In this document: positions 9,723-18,812 of the stretch, in pieces | Layout of the letters: each line of letters opens with the position of its first letter | Numbering within the stretch: the stretch's first letter is position 1 | Source of the DNA: Pseudomonas viridiflava | GTDB taxonomy: Bacteria; Pseudomonadota; Gammaproteobacteria; Pseudomonadales; Pseudomonadaceae | Reading direction: 5' to 3' | Assembly (NCBI RefSeq): GCF_900580865.1 | Contig: NZ_UTBZ01000099.1 | Location: 259,302-323,301, forward strand | DNA: 64,000 bases | Position numbers and translations under genes: made by a program | Notes under the pieces: model-generated | Databases searched by the model: none | Seen by the model: the letters and a program-made list of their open reading frames with translations, nothing else | What the model was told of the DNA's origin: nothing

Positions 9723-11150
9723 ATGCCCTCGCTGCCTCTTCGCTTGTCCGCACTGTTGCTGGCCCTGGGCCTGAGTGCCTGCGATGACGCCCCGCGTTTC
9801 ACCAAGGCCGAGCCGGGTGAAGCACGTTCGGGCGGTGCAGCGACCGTGCGCAAGACTGATCAGAATGCGTTCTCGCTGCCTTCGGCGAATCTGCCGCCTT
9901 CGCGTCGGGTTGATTTCAGTGTCGGCAACAGTTTCTTCCGCAGCCCATGGGTGATCGCGCCATCCACCACAACTGCGCGCGATGGTCTCGGCCCGCTGTT
10001 CAACACCAACGCCTGCCAGAACTGCCATATCAAGGACGGTCGCGGTCATCCGCCGACGCCGGATGCGGCCAACGCGGTGTCGATGCTGGTGCGCCTGTCG
10101 ATTCCTGATGCGCCGCAGTTCGCCAAGCTCATTGAGCAGGTCGGTGTGGTGCCGGAGCCGGTGTACGGCGGCCAGTTCCAGGACATGGCCGTGCCCGGCG
10201 TCGTCCCGGAAGGCAAGGTGCGCGTCGATTACACGCCGGTGCCTGTGCGGTTCAAGGACGGCACTGAAGTCGAACTGCGCAAACCGGTGTTGCAGATCAC
10301 TCAACTGGGCTACGGCCCGATGCACCCGGACACGCGTTTCTCGGCACGCGTCGCACCGCCGATGATCGGCCTCGGCCTGCTCGAAGCGATCCCAGAAGAA
10401 GCGATCCTCGCCAACGCCGCCGCGCAAGCCAAAGCGAACAACGGCATCAATGGCCGCCCCAATCAGGTCTGGGATGACGCGTTGCAAAAAACCGTCATGG
10501 GCCGATTCGGCTGGAAAGCCGGGCAACCGAACCTCAATCAACAGAATGTTCACGCGTTTTCTGGTGATATGGGCCTCACGACCAGTCTGCGACCCTTTGA
10601 TGACTGCAGCGATGCACAGACCGCCTGCAAACAGGCACCGAACGGCAACGGGCCGGATGGCGAACCGGAAGTCAGCGATAACATCCTGCGTCTGGTGTTG
10701 TTCTATAGCCGCAACCTCGCCGTGCCTGCACGGCGTGGCGTCAACGATGCAGAAGTGCTGGCCGGCAAGAACCTGTTTTTCCAGGCAGGCTGCGATTCCT
10801 GCCACACCCCGAAATACACTACCGCCGCCAACGCCGCCGAACCTGAACTGGCCAATCAGGTGATTCGCCCGTACAGCGATCTGCTGCTGCACGACATGGG
10901 CGACGGCCTGGCCGACAACCGCACGGAATTCCAGGCCTCCGGCCGCGACTGGCGCACGCCGCCGTTGTGGGGGATTGGTCTGACGCAAGCGGTCAGCGGA
11001 CACACCCAGTTTTTGCATGATGGCCGTGCGCGCAATCTGCTCGAGGCCGTGCTCTGGCATGGCGGCGAAGCGCAAGCCGCACAGCAACAGGTTTTGTCTT
11101 TCAATGCCGAGCAGCGCGCTGCGTTGCTGGCGTTTCTGAACTCACTTTAA
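9723..11150 (+). CDS. Di-haem oxidoreductase-family lipoprotein (DUF1111 / thiol oxidoreductase type)
   Basis: 475 residues from the ATG at 9723 with GCAGGA upstream. A lipobox (LSAC, about residue 20) predicts a lipoprotein. Two c-type haem motifs are visible: CQNCH (about residue 97) and CDSCH (about residue 356), the spacing seen in the DUF1111 di-haem family related to bacterial cytochrome c peroxidases. The likely site is the periplasm, with electron transfer to an unknown partner. It is followed after 27 bases by a second imelysin and then a DUF1513 gene, the order found at PA4371-PA4373 in P. aeruginosa; together they look like a periplasmic redox/iron-acquisition set. Confidence 0.85.
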   Translation: MPSLPLRLSALLLALGLSACDDAPRFTKAEPGEARSGGAATVRKTDQNAFSLPSANLPPSRRVDFSVGNSFFRSPWVIAPSTTTARDGLGPLFNTNACQNCHIKDGRGHPPTPDAANAVSMLVRLSIPDAPQFAKLIEQVGVVPEPVYGGQFQDMAVPGVVPEGKVRVDYTPVPVRFKDGTEVELRKPVLQITQLGYGPMHPDTRFSARVAPPMIGLGLLEAIPEEAILANAAAQAKANNGINGRPNQVWDDALQKTVMGRFGWKAGQPNLNQQNVHAFSGDMGLTTSLRPFDDCSDAQTACKQAPNGNGPDGEPEVSDNILRLVLFYSRNLAVPARRGVNDAEVLAGKNLFFQAGCDSCHTPKYTTAANAAEPELANQVIRPYSDLLLHDMGDGLADNRTEFQASGRDWRTPPLWGIGLTQAVSGHTQFLHDGRARNLLEAVLWHGGEAQAAQQQVLSFNAEQRAALLAFLNSL

Positions 11151-11177
11151 ACACTGATAAAGAATCGGGAGCCCGAC

Positions 11178-12242
11178 ATGTTCCGTCCCAAGCTACTGTT
11201 CACCAGCCTTGCCGCGCTCGCCCTTGGCGCCTGCTCACCACAGGATCCGCAAGCGGTCACCTCGGCAGCCATCGCCAAATCGGTGATCCTGCCGACCTAC
11301 ACCCGTTGGGTCGAGGCCGACAAGCAACTGGCAGTCAGCGCCCTCGCCTACTGCCAGGGCAAAGAAACCCTGGAGACCGCCCGCGCCGACTTCCTCCATG
11401 CACAGAAAGCCTGGGCCGAGCTGCAACCGCTGCTGATCGGCCCGTTGGCCGAGGGCAACCGTTCGTGGCAGGTGCAGTTCTGGCCGGACAAGAAGAACCT
11501 CGTTGGCCGTCAGGTCGAGCAACTGGTCGTCGCCCAGCCGCAGATCGATGCCGCCGCTTTGGCCAAATCCAGTGTGGTCGTGCAAGGCCTGTCGGCTTAC
11601 GAATACATCCTCTTCGACGCCAAGCCTGACGTGGCCAATGCCGAACAGAAAGCCAAGTATTGCCCACTGCTGATCGCCATTGGCGAGCGCCAGAAGCAAC
11701 TGGCTGAAGAGATTCTGCAAGGCTGGAACAACACCGACGGCATGCTCGCGCAGATGACCAAGTTCCCTAACCAGCGTTACGCCGACTCCCACGAAGCGAT
11801 CGCCGATCTGCTGCGTGTGCAGGTCACCGCGCTGGACACCCTGAAGAAAAAACTCGGCACGCCAATGGGCCGTCAGAGCAAGGGCGTGCCACAGCCGTTC
11901 CAGGCTGATGCATGGCGCAGCCAGTCTTCGCTGACCGCACTGGAAGCCAGCCTCGCAGCGGCGAAAACCGTGTGGGAAGGCGTCGACAACAAAGGCCTGC
12001 GCGGTCTGTTGCCGGCTGAGCAAAAGCCGTTGGCCGACAAGATCGACGCTGCCTACGCCGCTTCGCTGAAACTGTTCGACAGCACTCAGCGTTCGCTCGG
12101 CGAAATGCTCGAAGACGACGCCGGTCGTCAGCAACTGAACGACATCTACGACAGCCTCAACGTCGTCCATCGCCTGCACGAAGGCGAACTGGCCAAGGCG
12201 CTGGGCATTCAACTGGGCTTCAACGCCAACGACGGTGACTGA
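11178..12242 (+). CDS. Second imelysin-family lipoprotein
   Basis: 354 residues. The signal sequence ends in a lipobox (ALGACSPQD, Cys about residue 19). The body is helical and carries a weakened imelysin motif, GLSAYEYILFD, in which the His of GxHxxE is Tyr. That loss suggests a binding rather than catalytic role. GGGAGC precedes the start, and the stop overlaps or abuts the next gene, so it is in one operon with the di-haem protein and the DUF1513 protein. Confidence 0.85.
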   Translation: MFRPKLLFTSLAALALGACSPQDPQAVTSAAIAKSVILPTYTRWVEADKQLAVSALAYCQGKETLETARADFLHAQKAWAELQPLLIGPLAEGNRSWQVQFWPDKKNLVGRQVEQLVVAQPQIDAAALAKSSVVVQGLSAYEYILFDAKPDVANAEQKAKYCPLLIAIGERQKQLAEEILQGWNNTDGMLAQMTKFPNQRYADSHEAIADLLRVQVTALDTLKKKLGTPMGRQSKGVPQPFQADAWRSQSSLTALEASLAAAKTVWEGVDNKGLRGLLPAEQKPLADKIDAAYAASLKLFDSTQRSLGEMLEDDAGRQQLNDIYDSLNVVHRLHEGELAKALGIQLGFNANDGD

Positions 12243-12256
12243 TGAGGGCAAGTGCC

Positions 12257-13357
12257 ATGCTGCGACGTCAGGTTCTGACTTTAGCTAGTACGCTGCTGGG
12301 AGCAGTGACGCTGGGCGGCTGGACGCTGTTCAAACGCAAGGATCAGAGCCCGCTGCTGCTGTCGGCACGCGACGACACCGACGGCAAGCACTACGCCGTC
12401 GGCTATCGGCTCGATGGCACGCGGGTGTTCGCCACCGAAGTCGGCCAGCGTTGCCACGACATCATCAACCACCCGACGCAGCCGATCGCGCTGTTCGTCG
12501 CACGTCGTCCGGGCACCGAGAGTTACCTGATCGACCTGCGCGACGGCACGTTGCTGCAGACGGTGACGTCGCAGCCGAACCGGCACTTCTACGGCCACGC
12601 CGTGGTGCACAAGGACGGCGAGTACCTGTACGCCACCGAGAACGACACCACCGATCCCGGCCGTGGTTTGCTCGGCGTGTACAAGTTCGAAGGCGCGCGG
12701 CTGCTGCACACCGGCGAGATTTCTACCCACGGCCTCGGCCCGCATCAAGTGTCGTGGATGCCCGACGGCGAGACGCTGGTGGTGGCCAATGGCGGGATTC
12801 GCACCGAGGCGGAAAGCCGCGTCGACATGAACCTCAACGCCATGGAGCCAAGCCTGGTCTTGATGCAGCGCGACGGTACTTTGCTGAGCAAGGAAACCCT
12901 CGCCCAGCAGATGAACAGCGTGCGCCATCTGGGCATCGCCAGCGACGGCACCATCGTTGCCGGTCAGCAATTCATGGGCGCCTCGCATGAGCGTTCGGAG
13001 TTGCTGGCGATCAAGCGACCGGGGCAGCCGTTCGTGGCCTTCCCGGTGCCGGAGCATCAGTTGCAGTCGATGGGGCATTACACCGCCAGCGTTGCGGTGC
13101 ACAGTGATTTACGTCTGGTTGCGCTGACGGCGCCGCGTGGCAACCGCTTCTTTATCTGGGATCTGGACAGCGGCGAAGTGCGCCTCGATGCACCATTGCC
13201 TGATTGCGCTGGCGTCGGTGCGGTGAAGGACGGTTTTGTCGTGACCTCCGGGCAAGGCCGTTGCCGGTACTACGATTGCCGCCAGGATGAGTTGTTGGCC
13301 AAGCCGCTGGAATTGCCGGCGGGGCTCTGGGACAACCATCTGCATCTGATGGCCTGA
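12257..13357 (+). CDS. DUF1513 protein, beta-propeller-like
   Basis: 366 residues from the ATG at 12257, which has GAGGG eight bases upstream. An in-frame ATG at 12242, overlapping the previous stop, is the alternative (371 residues). The N-terminus MLRRQVLTLASTLLGAV has a paired arginine and a hydrophobic core, possibly a Tat signal but without the full SRRxFLK motif. The body shows repeated blade-like units (for example HYAVGYRLDG, HFYGHAVVHKDGEYLYATEN, GPHQVSWMPDGETLVVANGG) typical of DUF1513. The family co-occurs with imelysins and di-haem proteins; its role is unknown. Confidence 0.83.
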   Translation: MLRRQVLTLASTLLGAVTLGGWTLFKRKDQSPLLLSARDDTDGKHYAVGYRLDGTRVFATEVGQRCHDIINHPTQPIALFVARRPGTESYLIDLRDGTLLQTVTSQPNRHFYGHAVVHKDGEYLYATENDTTDPGRGLLGVYKFEGARLLHTGEISTHGLGPHQVSWMPDGETLVVANGGIRTEAESRVDMNLNAMEPSLVLMQRDGTLLSKETLAQQMNSVRHLGIASDGTIVAGQQFMGASHERSELLAIKRPGQPFVAFPVPEHQLQSMGHYTASVAVHSDLRLVALTAPRGNRFFIWDLDSGEVRLDAPLPDCAGVGAVKDGFVVTSGQGRCRYYDCRQDELLAKPLELPAGLWDNHLHLMA

Positions 13358-13366
13358 ACCCACCGC

Positions 13367-13442
13367 AAAAGATCGCAGCCTTCGGCAGCTCCTACCTTGG
13401 AATGCATTCCCCTGTAGGAGCTGCCGAAGGCTGCGATCTTTT
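13367..13442. repeat. REPIN, family A
   Basis: Inverted arms AAAAGATCGCAGCCTTCGGC and complement, 10 bases after the DUF1513 stop. A third partial arm (CCCTGTAAGAACTGCCAG) follows at about 13449. Confidence 0.9.
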
Positions 13443-13537
13443 TGCGCCCCCCTGTAAGAACTGCCAGTTGGAATCCCCCCTGTACTCGGAGTAATGTGCC
13501 CGCCTGTCTCACCTGATTTATCCAAGGAACTGGAAAT

Positions 13538-14686
13538 ATGCTGCGTCGCCGCATGCTGATCATGTTGGGTGTTGTTTTGCTGATCGTCCTGGTGCTGGGC
13601 GGGTACAAAGCCTTTTCGATCTACACCATGATCCAGGGCTTCTCCAAGCCGAAACCGCCGATCAGCGTGGCCGTGGCCAACGCCACCGAGCAGCCGTGGC
13701 AACTGCGCTTGCCGACCGTCGGCACGCTCAAGGCGTTGCAAGGTGTCGAGCTGAGCCTGGAAGTCGCCGGCACCGTCACCGAACTCAAGTTCGAATCCGG
13801 ACAGAAGGTCAAGGCCGGGCAGCCGTTGCTGCAACTCGACAGCGCCGTCGAAACTGCCCTGCTGGAAACCGCCAAGGCCGACCTCGGTCTGGCGCAACTG
13901 GACTTCGGCCGTGGCGCGCAACTGGTCGACAGCCGCGCCATCTCCAAAGGCGAGTACGACCGCCTCTCCGCTGTTCTGCAAAAGAACAAGGCCACGGTCA
14001 ATCAGCTCAACGCCTCGTTGGCAAAAAAACGCATCCTCGCGCCGTTCAGCGGCACCATCGGCATCCGTCAGGTCGACGTCGGTGACTACCTCGCCAGCGG
14101 CAGCAAAATCGCCACGCTGCAGGACTTGAGCAGCCTCTACGCCGACTTCTATTTGCCCGAACAATCGGTGCCGAAACTGGCCATCGGTCAGCCAGTGCAG
14201 ATTACGGTCGCCGCTTATCCCAAGCAGAACTTCGCTGGCAAGATCAGCGCGATCAACCCGATCGTCGAAAGCACTACGCGCAACATTCTGATCCGCGCCA
14301 CCCTGGCCAACCCCGACGGCAAACTGCTGCCGGGCATGTTCACCAGCCTTGAAGTGCTGCTGCCCGATCCGCAGAAACATATCGTGGTGCCGGAAAGCGC
14401 AATCACCTACACCCTCTACGGCAACTCGATCTACGTGGTCGGGCAGAAGAAAGCCGAGGACGGCAGCGTCGAAAAGGATGACAAGGGCCAACCGGTGCTG
14501 ATCGCCGAACGCCGCTTCATCGAAACCGGTGAACGCCGCGATGGCCTGGTGATGATCAACAAGGGCGTGCAGAGCGGCGAACAAGTGGTGACGGCTGGCC
14601 AGATCAAACTGGACAACGGCGCACACATCGCCATCAGCGACGACAAGACCCTCGGCGAGCAGAACAGTCCGCCTCGCGCCGACTGA
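13538..14686 (+). CDS. mexV: RND efflux periplasmic adaptor MexV
   Basis: 382 residues with AAGGAACTGGAAAT before the ATG. The N-terminus is a single membrane anchor (about 7-27, no lipobox Cys), followed by the lipoyl/beta-barrel halves: ELSLEVAGTVTELKFESGQK and RILAPFSGTIGIRQVDVGDY, with a helical hairpin between. It links the inner-membrane pump to an outer-membrane channel. The name is based on location after the PA4370-PA4373-like cluster and immediately before a mexW-like pump. No outer-membrane factor is encoded here; P. aeruginosa MexVW uses OprM. Induction signals are not evident. Confidence 0.85.
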   Translation: MLRRRMLIMLGVVLLIVLVLGGYKAFSIYTMIQGFSKPKPPISVAVANATEQPWQLRLPTVGTLKALQGVELSLEVAGTVTELKFESGQKVKAGQPLLQLDSAVETALLETAKADLGLAQLDFGRGAQLVDSRAISKGEYDRLSAVLQKNKATVNQLNASLAKKRILAPFSGTIGIRQVDVGDYLASGSKIATLQDLSSLYADFYLPEQSVPKLAIGQPVQITVAAYPKQNFAGKISAINPIVESTTRNILIRATLANPDGKLLPGMFTSLEVLLPDPQKHIVVPESAITYTLYGNSIYVVGQKKAEDGSVEKDDKGQPVLIAERRFIETGERRDGLVMINKGVQSGEQVVTAGQIKLDNGAHIAISDDKTLGEQNSPPRAD

Positions 14687-14699
14687 TCAAGGAATCCCC

Positions 14700-17600
14700 A
14701 TGGCTTTTACCGATCCGTTCATCCGCCGCCCGGTGCTCGCCACTGTGGTCAGCCTGTTGATTGTATTGCTCGGCTTTCAGGCCTGGAGCAAGTTGCCGCT
14801 GCGCCAATACCCGCAAATGGAAAACGCCCTGATCACGGTGACCACCGCGTACCCCGGGGCCAACGCCGAAACCATTCAGGGCTACATCACCCAGCCAATG
14901 CAGCAAAGTCTGGCCAGCGCCGAGGGCATCGACTACATGACCTCGGTCAGTCGGCAGAACTTCTCGGTAATTTCGATCTACGCGCGCATCGGCTCCAACA
15001 CCGACCGTTTGTTCACTGAGTTGCTGGCCAAGGCCAACGAGGTGAAAAACAAGTTGCCGCAGGACGCCGAAGACCCGGTGCTGAGCAAGGAATCAGCCGA
15101 CGCCTCGGCGCTGATGTACATAAGTTTCTTCAGCAAGGACTTGAGCAACCCGCAGATCACCGACTACCTGTCCCGGGTGATCCAGCCAAAGCTCGCGACC
15201 TTGCCGGGCATGGCCGAGGCGGAGATTCTCGGCAATCAGGTGTTCGCCATGCGCCTGTGGCTCGACCCGGTGAAACTCGCCGGTTTCGGCCTCAGCGCCA
15301 GCGATGTGACCAACGCCGTGCGCCAGTACAACTTCCTCTCCGCCGCCGGCGAAGTGAAAGGCGAGTACGTGGTCACCAGCATCAACGCCAACACTGAACT
15401 GAAATCCGCTGAGGCTTTCGCGGCGATTCCGCTCAAGGTCAGTGGCGACAGCCGCGTGCTGCTCAGCGACGTCGCGCGGGTGGAAATGGGCGCGGAAAAC
15501 TACGATTCGATCAGCTCGTTCGGCGGCACGCCTTCGGTGTACATCGGCATCAAAGCCACACCGGGCGCCAACCCGCTGGACGTGATCAAGGAAGTGCGCA
15601 AGCTGATGCCGGAGCTGGAAGCGCAGCTACCACCGAACCTGAAAAGCGAGATCGCCTACGACGCCACGCTGTTCATTCAGGCGTCCATCGACGAAGTGGT
15701 GAAAACCCTGTTCGAGGCGGTGCTGATCGTCATCGTCGTGGTGTTCCTGTTCCTCGGCGCCCTGCGTTCGGTGGTGATCCCGGTGGTGACCATCCCGCTG
15801 TCGATGATCGGCGTGATGTTCTTCATGCAGATGATGGGCTATTCGATGAACCTGCTGACGCTGCTGGCGATGGTGCTGGCCATCGGTCTGGTGGTGGACG
15901 ATGCGATTGTCGTGGTGGAAAACATCCACCGCCACATCGAGGAAGGCAAGACGCCGTTCGATGCGGCGCTGGAAGGCGCACGGGAAATCGCCATGCCGGT
16001 GGTGTCGATGACCATCACCCTGGCGGCGGTGTATGCGCCGATCGGTTTCCTCACCGGCCTCACCGGAGCACTGTTCAAGGAGTTTGCCCTGACCCTCGCC
16101 GGCGCTGTGGTGATCTCCGGAATCGTCGCCCTGACCCTGTCGCCGATGATGTGCGCGTTTTTGCTGCGTCACGAGGAAAACCCCAGTGGCCTCGCACATC
16201 GGCTCGATCGTATCTTCGAGGGCCTCAAGCGTCGCTATCAGAGCATGCTGCACGGCACACTGAACACGCGGCCGGTGGTGCTGGTATTTGCGGTGATCGT
16301 GTTGTGCCTGATTCCAGTGTTCCTCAAATTCACCAAATCGGAACTGGCCCCGGACGAAGATCAAGGCATCATTTTCATGATGGCCAACGCGCCGCAGCCA
16401 ACCAACCTTGATTACCTGAGCACCTACACCGACGAATTCATCAAGATCTTCAAGGAGTTCCCGGAGTACTACTCCTCGTTCCAGATCAACGGTTATAACG
16501 GCGTGCAGGCAGGCATCGGCGGTTTCCTGCTCAAGCCGTGGAACGAGCGCAGTCGCACGCAGATGCAGATTCTCCCCGAGGTGCAGGGAAAACTGGAGGG
16601 CATACCGGGCCTGCAGATTTTCGGCTTCAACCTGCCCTCCTTGCCCGGCACTGGTGAAGGCTTGCCGTTCGAATTCGTGGTCAACACCGCCAACGACTAT
16701 GAACTGCTGCTGCAAGTGGCTGACCGAATCAAGAAACGCGCGATGGAGTCGGGCAAGTTCGCTTTCGTCGACCTCGATCTGGCGTTCGACAAACCCGAGG
16801 TGGTGGTCGACATCGACCGCGGCAAAGCGGCGCAGATGGGCGTGTCGATGCAGGACCTCGGCGGCACGCTGGCAACGCTGCTGGGCGAGGCGGAAATCAA
16901 CCGTTTCACCATCGAAGGTCGCAGTTACAAGGTGATTGCTCAGGTTGAACGGCCGTATCGCGATAATCCGGACTGGCTGAACAACTATTACGTGAAAAAT
17001 ACCCAAGGCGAATTGCTGCCGCTGTCGACGTTGATAAAGGTCAGCGACCGCGCACGACCGCGCCAGCTCAACCAGTTCCAGCAGCTCAACGCCGCGAAGA
17101 TTTCCGGCTTCCCACTGGTGAGCATGGGCGAAGCCATCGACACGGTCTTGCAGATTGCCCGCGAAGAAGCACCGGCCGGTTTTGCCTTCGACTATGGCGG
17201 CGCTTCACGCCAGTTTGTGCAGGAAGGCAGCGCGTTGTGGGTGACGTTTGCCTTGGCGCTGGCGATTATCTTTCTGGTGCTGGCGGCGCAATTCGAAAGC
17301 TTCCGTGATCCGCTGGTGATTCTGGTGACGGTGCCGTTGTCGATCTGCGGGGCGCTGATTCCGCTGTTCCTTGGCTGGTCGAGCATGAACATCTATACCC
17401 AGGTCGGGCTGGTGACGCTGATCGGTCTGATCAGCAAGCACGGGATCCTGATCGTCGAGTTCGCCAACCAGTTGCGCAAGGACAAAGGCCTGACGGCGCG
17501 TGAAGCCGTTGAGGAAGCGGCGGCGATTCGTTTGCGGCCGGTGTTGATGACCACGGCGGCAATGGTGTTTGGCATGGTGCCGCTGATTCTGGCAACGGGT

Positions 17601-17726
17601 GCGGGGGCGGTGAGCCGCTTTGATATCGGCATGGTGATTGCCACGGGGATGTCGATCGGCACGTTGTTTACGCTGTTCGTCCTGCCGTGCGTTTACACCC
17701 TGCTGGCGAAATCTGATAAGCCTTGA
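14700..17726 (+). CDS. mexW: RND efflux inner-membrane transporter MexW
   Basis: 1008 residues, 12 membrane segments expected in the usual 1+5+1+5 layout with two large periplasmic loops. The proton-relay aspartates are present in LAIGLVVDDAIVVVENIHRH. The start MAFTDPFIRRPVLATVVSLL is the classic HAE1-family opening and the C-terminal half holds GLISKHGILIVEFANQ. It is a proton-driven multidrug exporter. The gene follows mexV by 13 bases with AAGGAA upstream, so the pair is co-transcribed. The substrate range cannot be read from sequence. Confidence 0.9.
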   Translation: MAFTDPFIRRPVLATVVSLLIVLLGFQAWSKLPLRQYPQMENALITVTTAYPGANAETIQGYITQPMQQSLASAEGIDYMTSVSRQNFSVISIYARIGSNTDRLFTELLAKANEVKNKLPQDAEDPVLSKESADASALMYISFFSKDLSNPQITDYLSRVIQPKLATLPGMAEAEILGNQVFAMRLWLDPVKLAGFGLSASDVTNAVRQYNFLSAAGEVKGEYVVTSINANTELKSAEAFAAIPLKVSGDSRVLLSDVARVEMGAENYDSISSFGGTPSVYIGIKATPGANPLDVIKEVRKLMPELEAQLPPNLKSEIAYDATLFIQASIDEVVKTLFEAVLIVIVVVFLFLGALRSVVIPVVTIPLSMIGVMFFMQMMGYSMNLLTLLAMVLAIGLVVDDAIVVVENIHRHIEEGKTPFDAALEGAREIAMPVVSMTITLAAVYAPIGFLTGLTGALFKEFALTLAGAVVISGIVALTLSPMMCAFLLRHEENPSGLAHRLDRIFEGLKRRYQSMLHGTLNTRPVVLVFAVIVLCLIPVFLKFTKSELAPDEDQGIIFMMANAPQPTNLDYLSTYTDEFIKIFKEFPEYYSSFQINGYNGVQAGIGGFLLKPWNERSRTQMQILPEVQGKLEGIPGLQIFGFNLPSLPGTGEGLPFEFVVNTANDYELLLQVADRIKKRAMESGKFAFVDLDLAFDKPEVVVDIDRGKAAQMGVSMQDLGGTLATLLGEAEINRFTIEGRSYKVIAQVERPYRDNPDWLNNYYVKNTQGELLPLSTLIKVSDRARPRQLNQFQQLNAAKISGFPLVSMGEAIDTVLQIAREEAPAGFAFDYGGASRQFVQEGSALWVTFALALAIIFLVLAAQFESFRDPLVILVTVPLSICGALIPLFLGWSSMNIYTQVGLVTLIGLISKHGILIVEFANQLRKDKGLTAREAVEEAAAIRLRPVLMTTAAMVFGMVPLILATGAGAVSRFDIGMVIATGMSIGTLFTLFVLPCVYTLLAKSDKP

Positions 17727-17730
17727 AAGC

Positions 17731-17798
17731 AAAAGATCGCAGCCTTCGGCAGCTCCTACACCGATCCATGTAGGAGCTGCCGAAGGCTGCGATCTTTT
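17731..17798. repeat. REPIN, family A
   Basis: Inverted arms AAAAGATCGCAGCCTTCGGC and complement around a short spacer, immediately 3' of mexW. Confidence 0.92.
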
Positions 17799-17816
17799 GA
17801 TCTTGCTGGCATAAAA

Positions 17817-17843
17817 AAAGGCCTCGCATCTGCGAGGCCTTTT
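17817..17843. terminator. Bidirectional terminator between mexW and the inaA operon
   Basis: AAAGGCCTCGCA-TC-TGCGAGGCCTTT with A/T runs on both sides; it can end mexW on the plus strand and the small gene on the minus strand. Confidence 0.88.
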
Positions 17844-17861
17844 ATGTGGGCTTCAATCGTT

Positions 17862-18089
17862 TCAACTCTGCGGCCTCATCCCTTGAGAAAGTCCGAACAT
17901 GAACAGCAATAAATCATGATCGGGTTGGGTCGCCACGGAGGCTTTCGCCACCCGTGGGACTGCGCAGTGGGCGTCGTCTACGGACGCGCCAACCACCTGC
18001 ATGCGGGGCTGCTCCCAGGCAGCCACCGCCAATGACGCAACTGCCAAGGCTCCAACCAAAAACAAACCTCGTGCAATTTCTAGTTTCAT
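17862..18089 (-). CDS. Small secreted protein, third gene of the ColR-controlled operon
   Basis: 75 residues. It begins with a signal peptide (MKLEIARGLFLVGALAVASLAVAA) and leaves a mature part of about 50 residues with one Cys and no motif I recognise. The ATG lies 2 bases after the inaA stop with AAAGG in the end of inaA, so translation is probably coupled. PAO1 has a small hypothetical gene (PA4377) in the same place as I recall. The context suggests an envelope role under ColRS; this is inference. Confidence 0.75.
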   Translation of the reverse strand: MKLEIARGLFLVGALAVASLAVAAWEQPRMQVVGASVDDAHCAVPRVAKASVATQPDHDLLLFMFGLSQGMRPQS

Positions 18090-18091
18090 CG

Positions 18092-18808
18092 CTATAAACC
18101 TTTGATAGCGCTGCCAAACGCCGTCTCATAAAAGTAGACGAGTTTCTTCCAGTCCGCGTCGCGGAACGACGAATGGCGGCGCAATTGCTTCATGTCATGG
18201 GAAGCAGCGCGATAGGCGGTCAGACGCTGGCGGCATTTCTCCAGATCGATCAAGGCAACCTCGACCTTGGCCGACTCGCCTTCACCGGTCACCCGCACAA
18301 ACACGTGCTTGATGTAGATGCAGCTGTGCTGCCAACGGCCCTTGTGCATGCGCGCCAGATTCTCGGCAAGATCCTTGAGCACCCGCTCATAAACCCCGTC
18401 GCCGCACTGGTCGCGACCGCCGGCAGCCGCCAGCCAATGCTCCAGCTCCTGGAAACCGTCCAGGGATTTGGTCACCAGCAATGCACGCCACTTGTGCTGC
18501 GGATCAGGCTGGGCACCACAGAAAACGATCTCTGGTACACGCACACCGAGCTTGCTCACGCCAGTCAGCGCGTCGAGTTCACGCAATACTGTCGGACGGC
18601 CGAAAGGATGCAACCAGCTGCGATAGATATGGCCAGTCTGACGCTTGGCGTACAGCAGTTGTCCGTCGCGCCCAACGATACGTTGCACACCGCTTTCGCC
18701 ACCCCGGCGCACGTTGGGTTCTTCTACCCATTCGCCGCGCTGATCCCAGTAGTAGTCGAAGCGGTCTTGCGGAGCGACTTCCGTTCCCGCTGCAAATTGC
18801 ACTGCCAT
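18092..18808 (-). CDS. inaA: Lipopolysaccharide-kinase-like protein InaA/WapQ
   Basis: 238 residues from the ATG at 18808 with AGAGGTAAC upstream; the open frame to 19024 overlaps the methyltransferase and is not used. Kinase-like signs include LLYAKRQTGHIYRSWLHPFG, a helix with LARMHKGRWQHSCIYIKHV (catalytic-loop-like) and ALIDLEKCRQ (DFG-like Asp). Proteins of this family phosphorylate heptose of the LPS core or are annotated InaA. In P. fluorescens WCS365 the homologous orf222-wapQ operon was reported to be controlled by ColRS. It follows the methyltransferase with 4 bases between stop and start. Confidence 0.87.
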   Translation of the reverse strand: MAVQFAAGTEVAPQDRFDYYWDQRGEWVEEPNVRRGGESGVQRIVGRDGQLLYAKRQTGHIYRSWLHPFGRPTVLRELDALTGVSKLGVRVPEIVFCGAQPDPQHKWRALLVTKSLDGFQELEHWLAAAGGRDQCGDGVYERVLKDLAENLARMHKGRWQHSCIYIKHVFVRVTGEGESAKVEVALIDLEKCRQRLTAYRAASHDMKQLRRHSSFRDADWKKLVYFYETAFGSAIKGL

Positions 18809-18812
18809 CCTG

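Noticed and set aside
15627-17006. 459-residue open frame opposite mexW
   Set aside because: His/Gln/Arg-rich shadow of transmembrane codons; no support.
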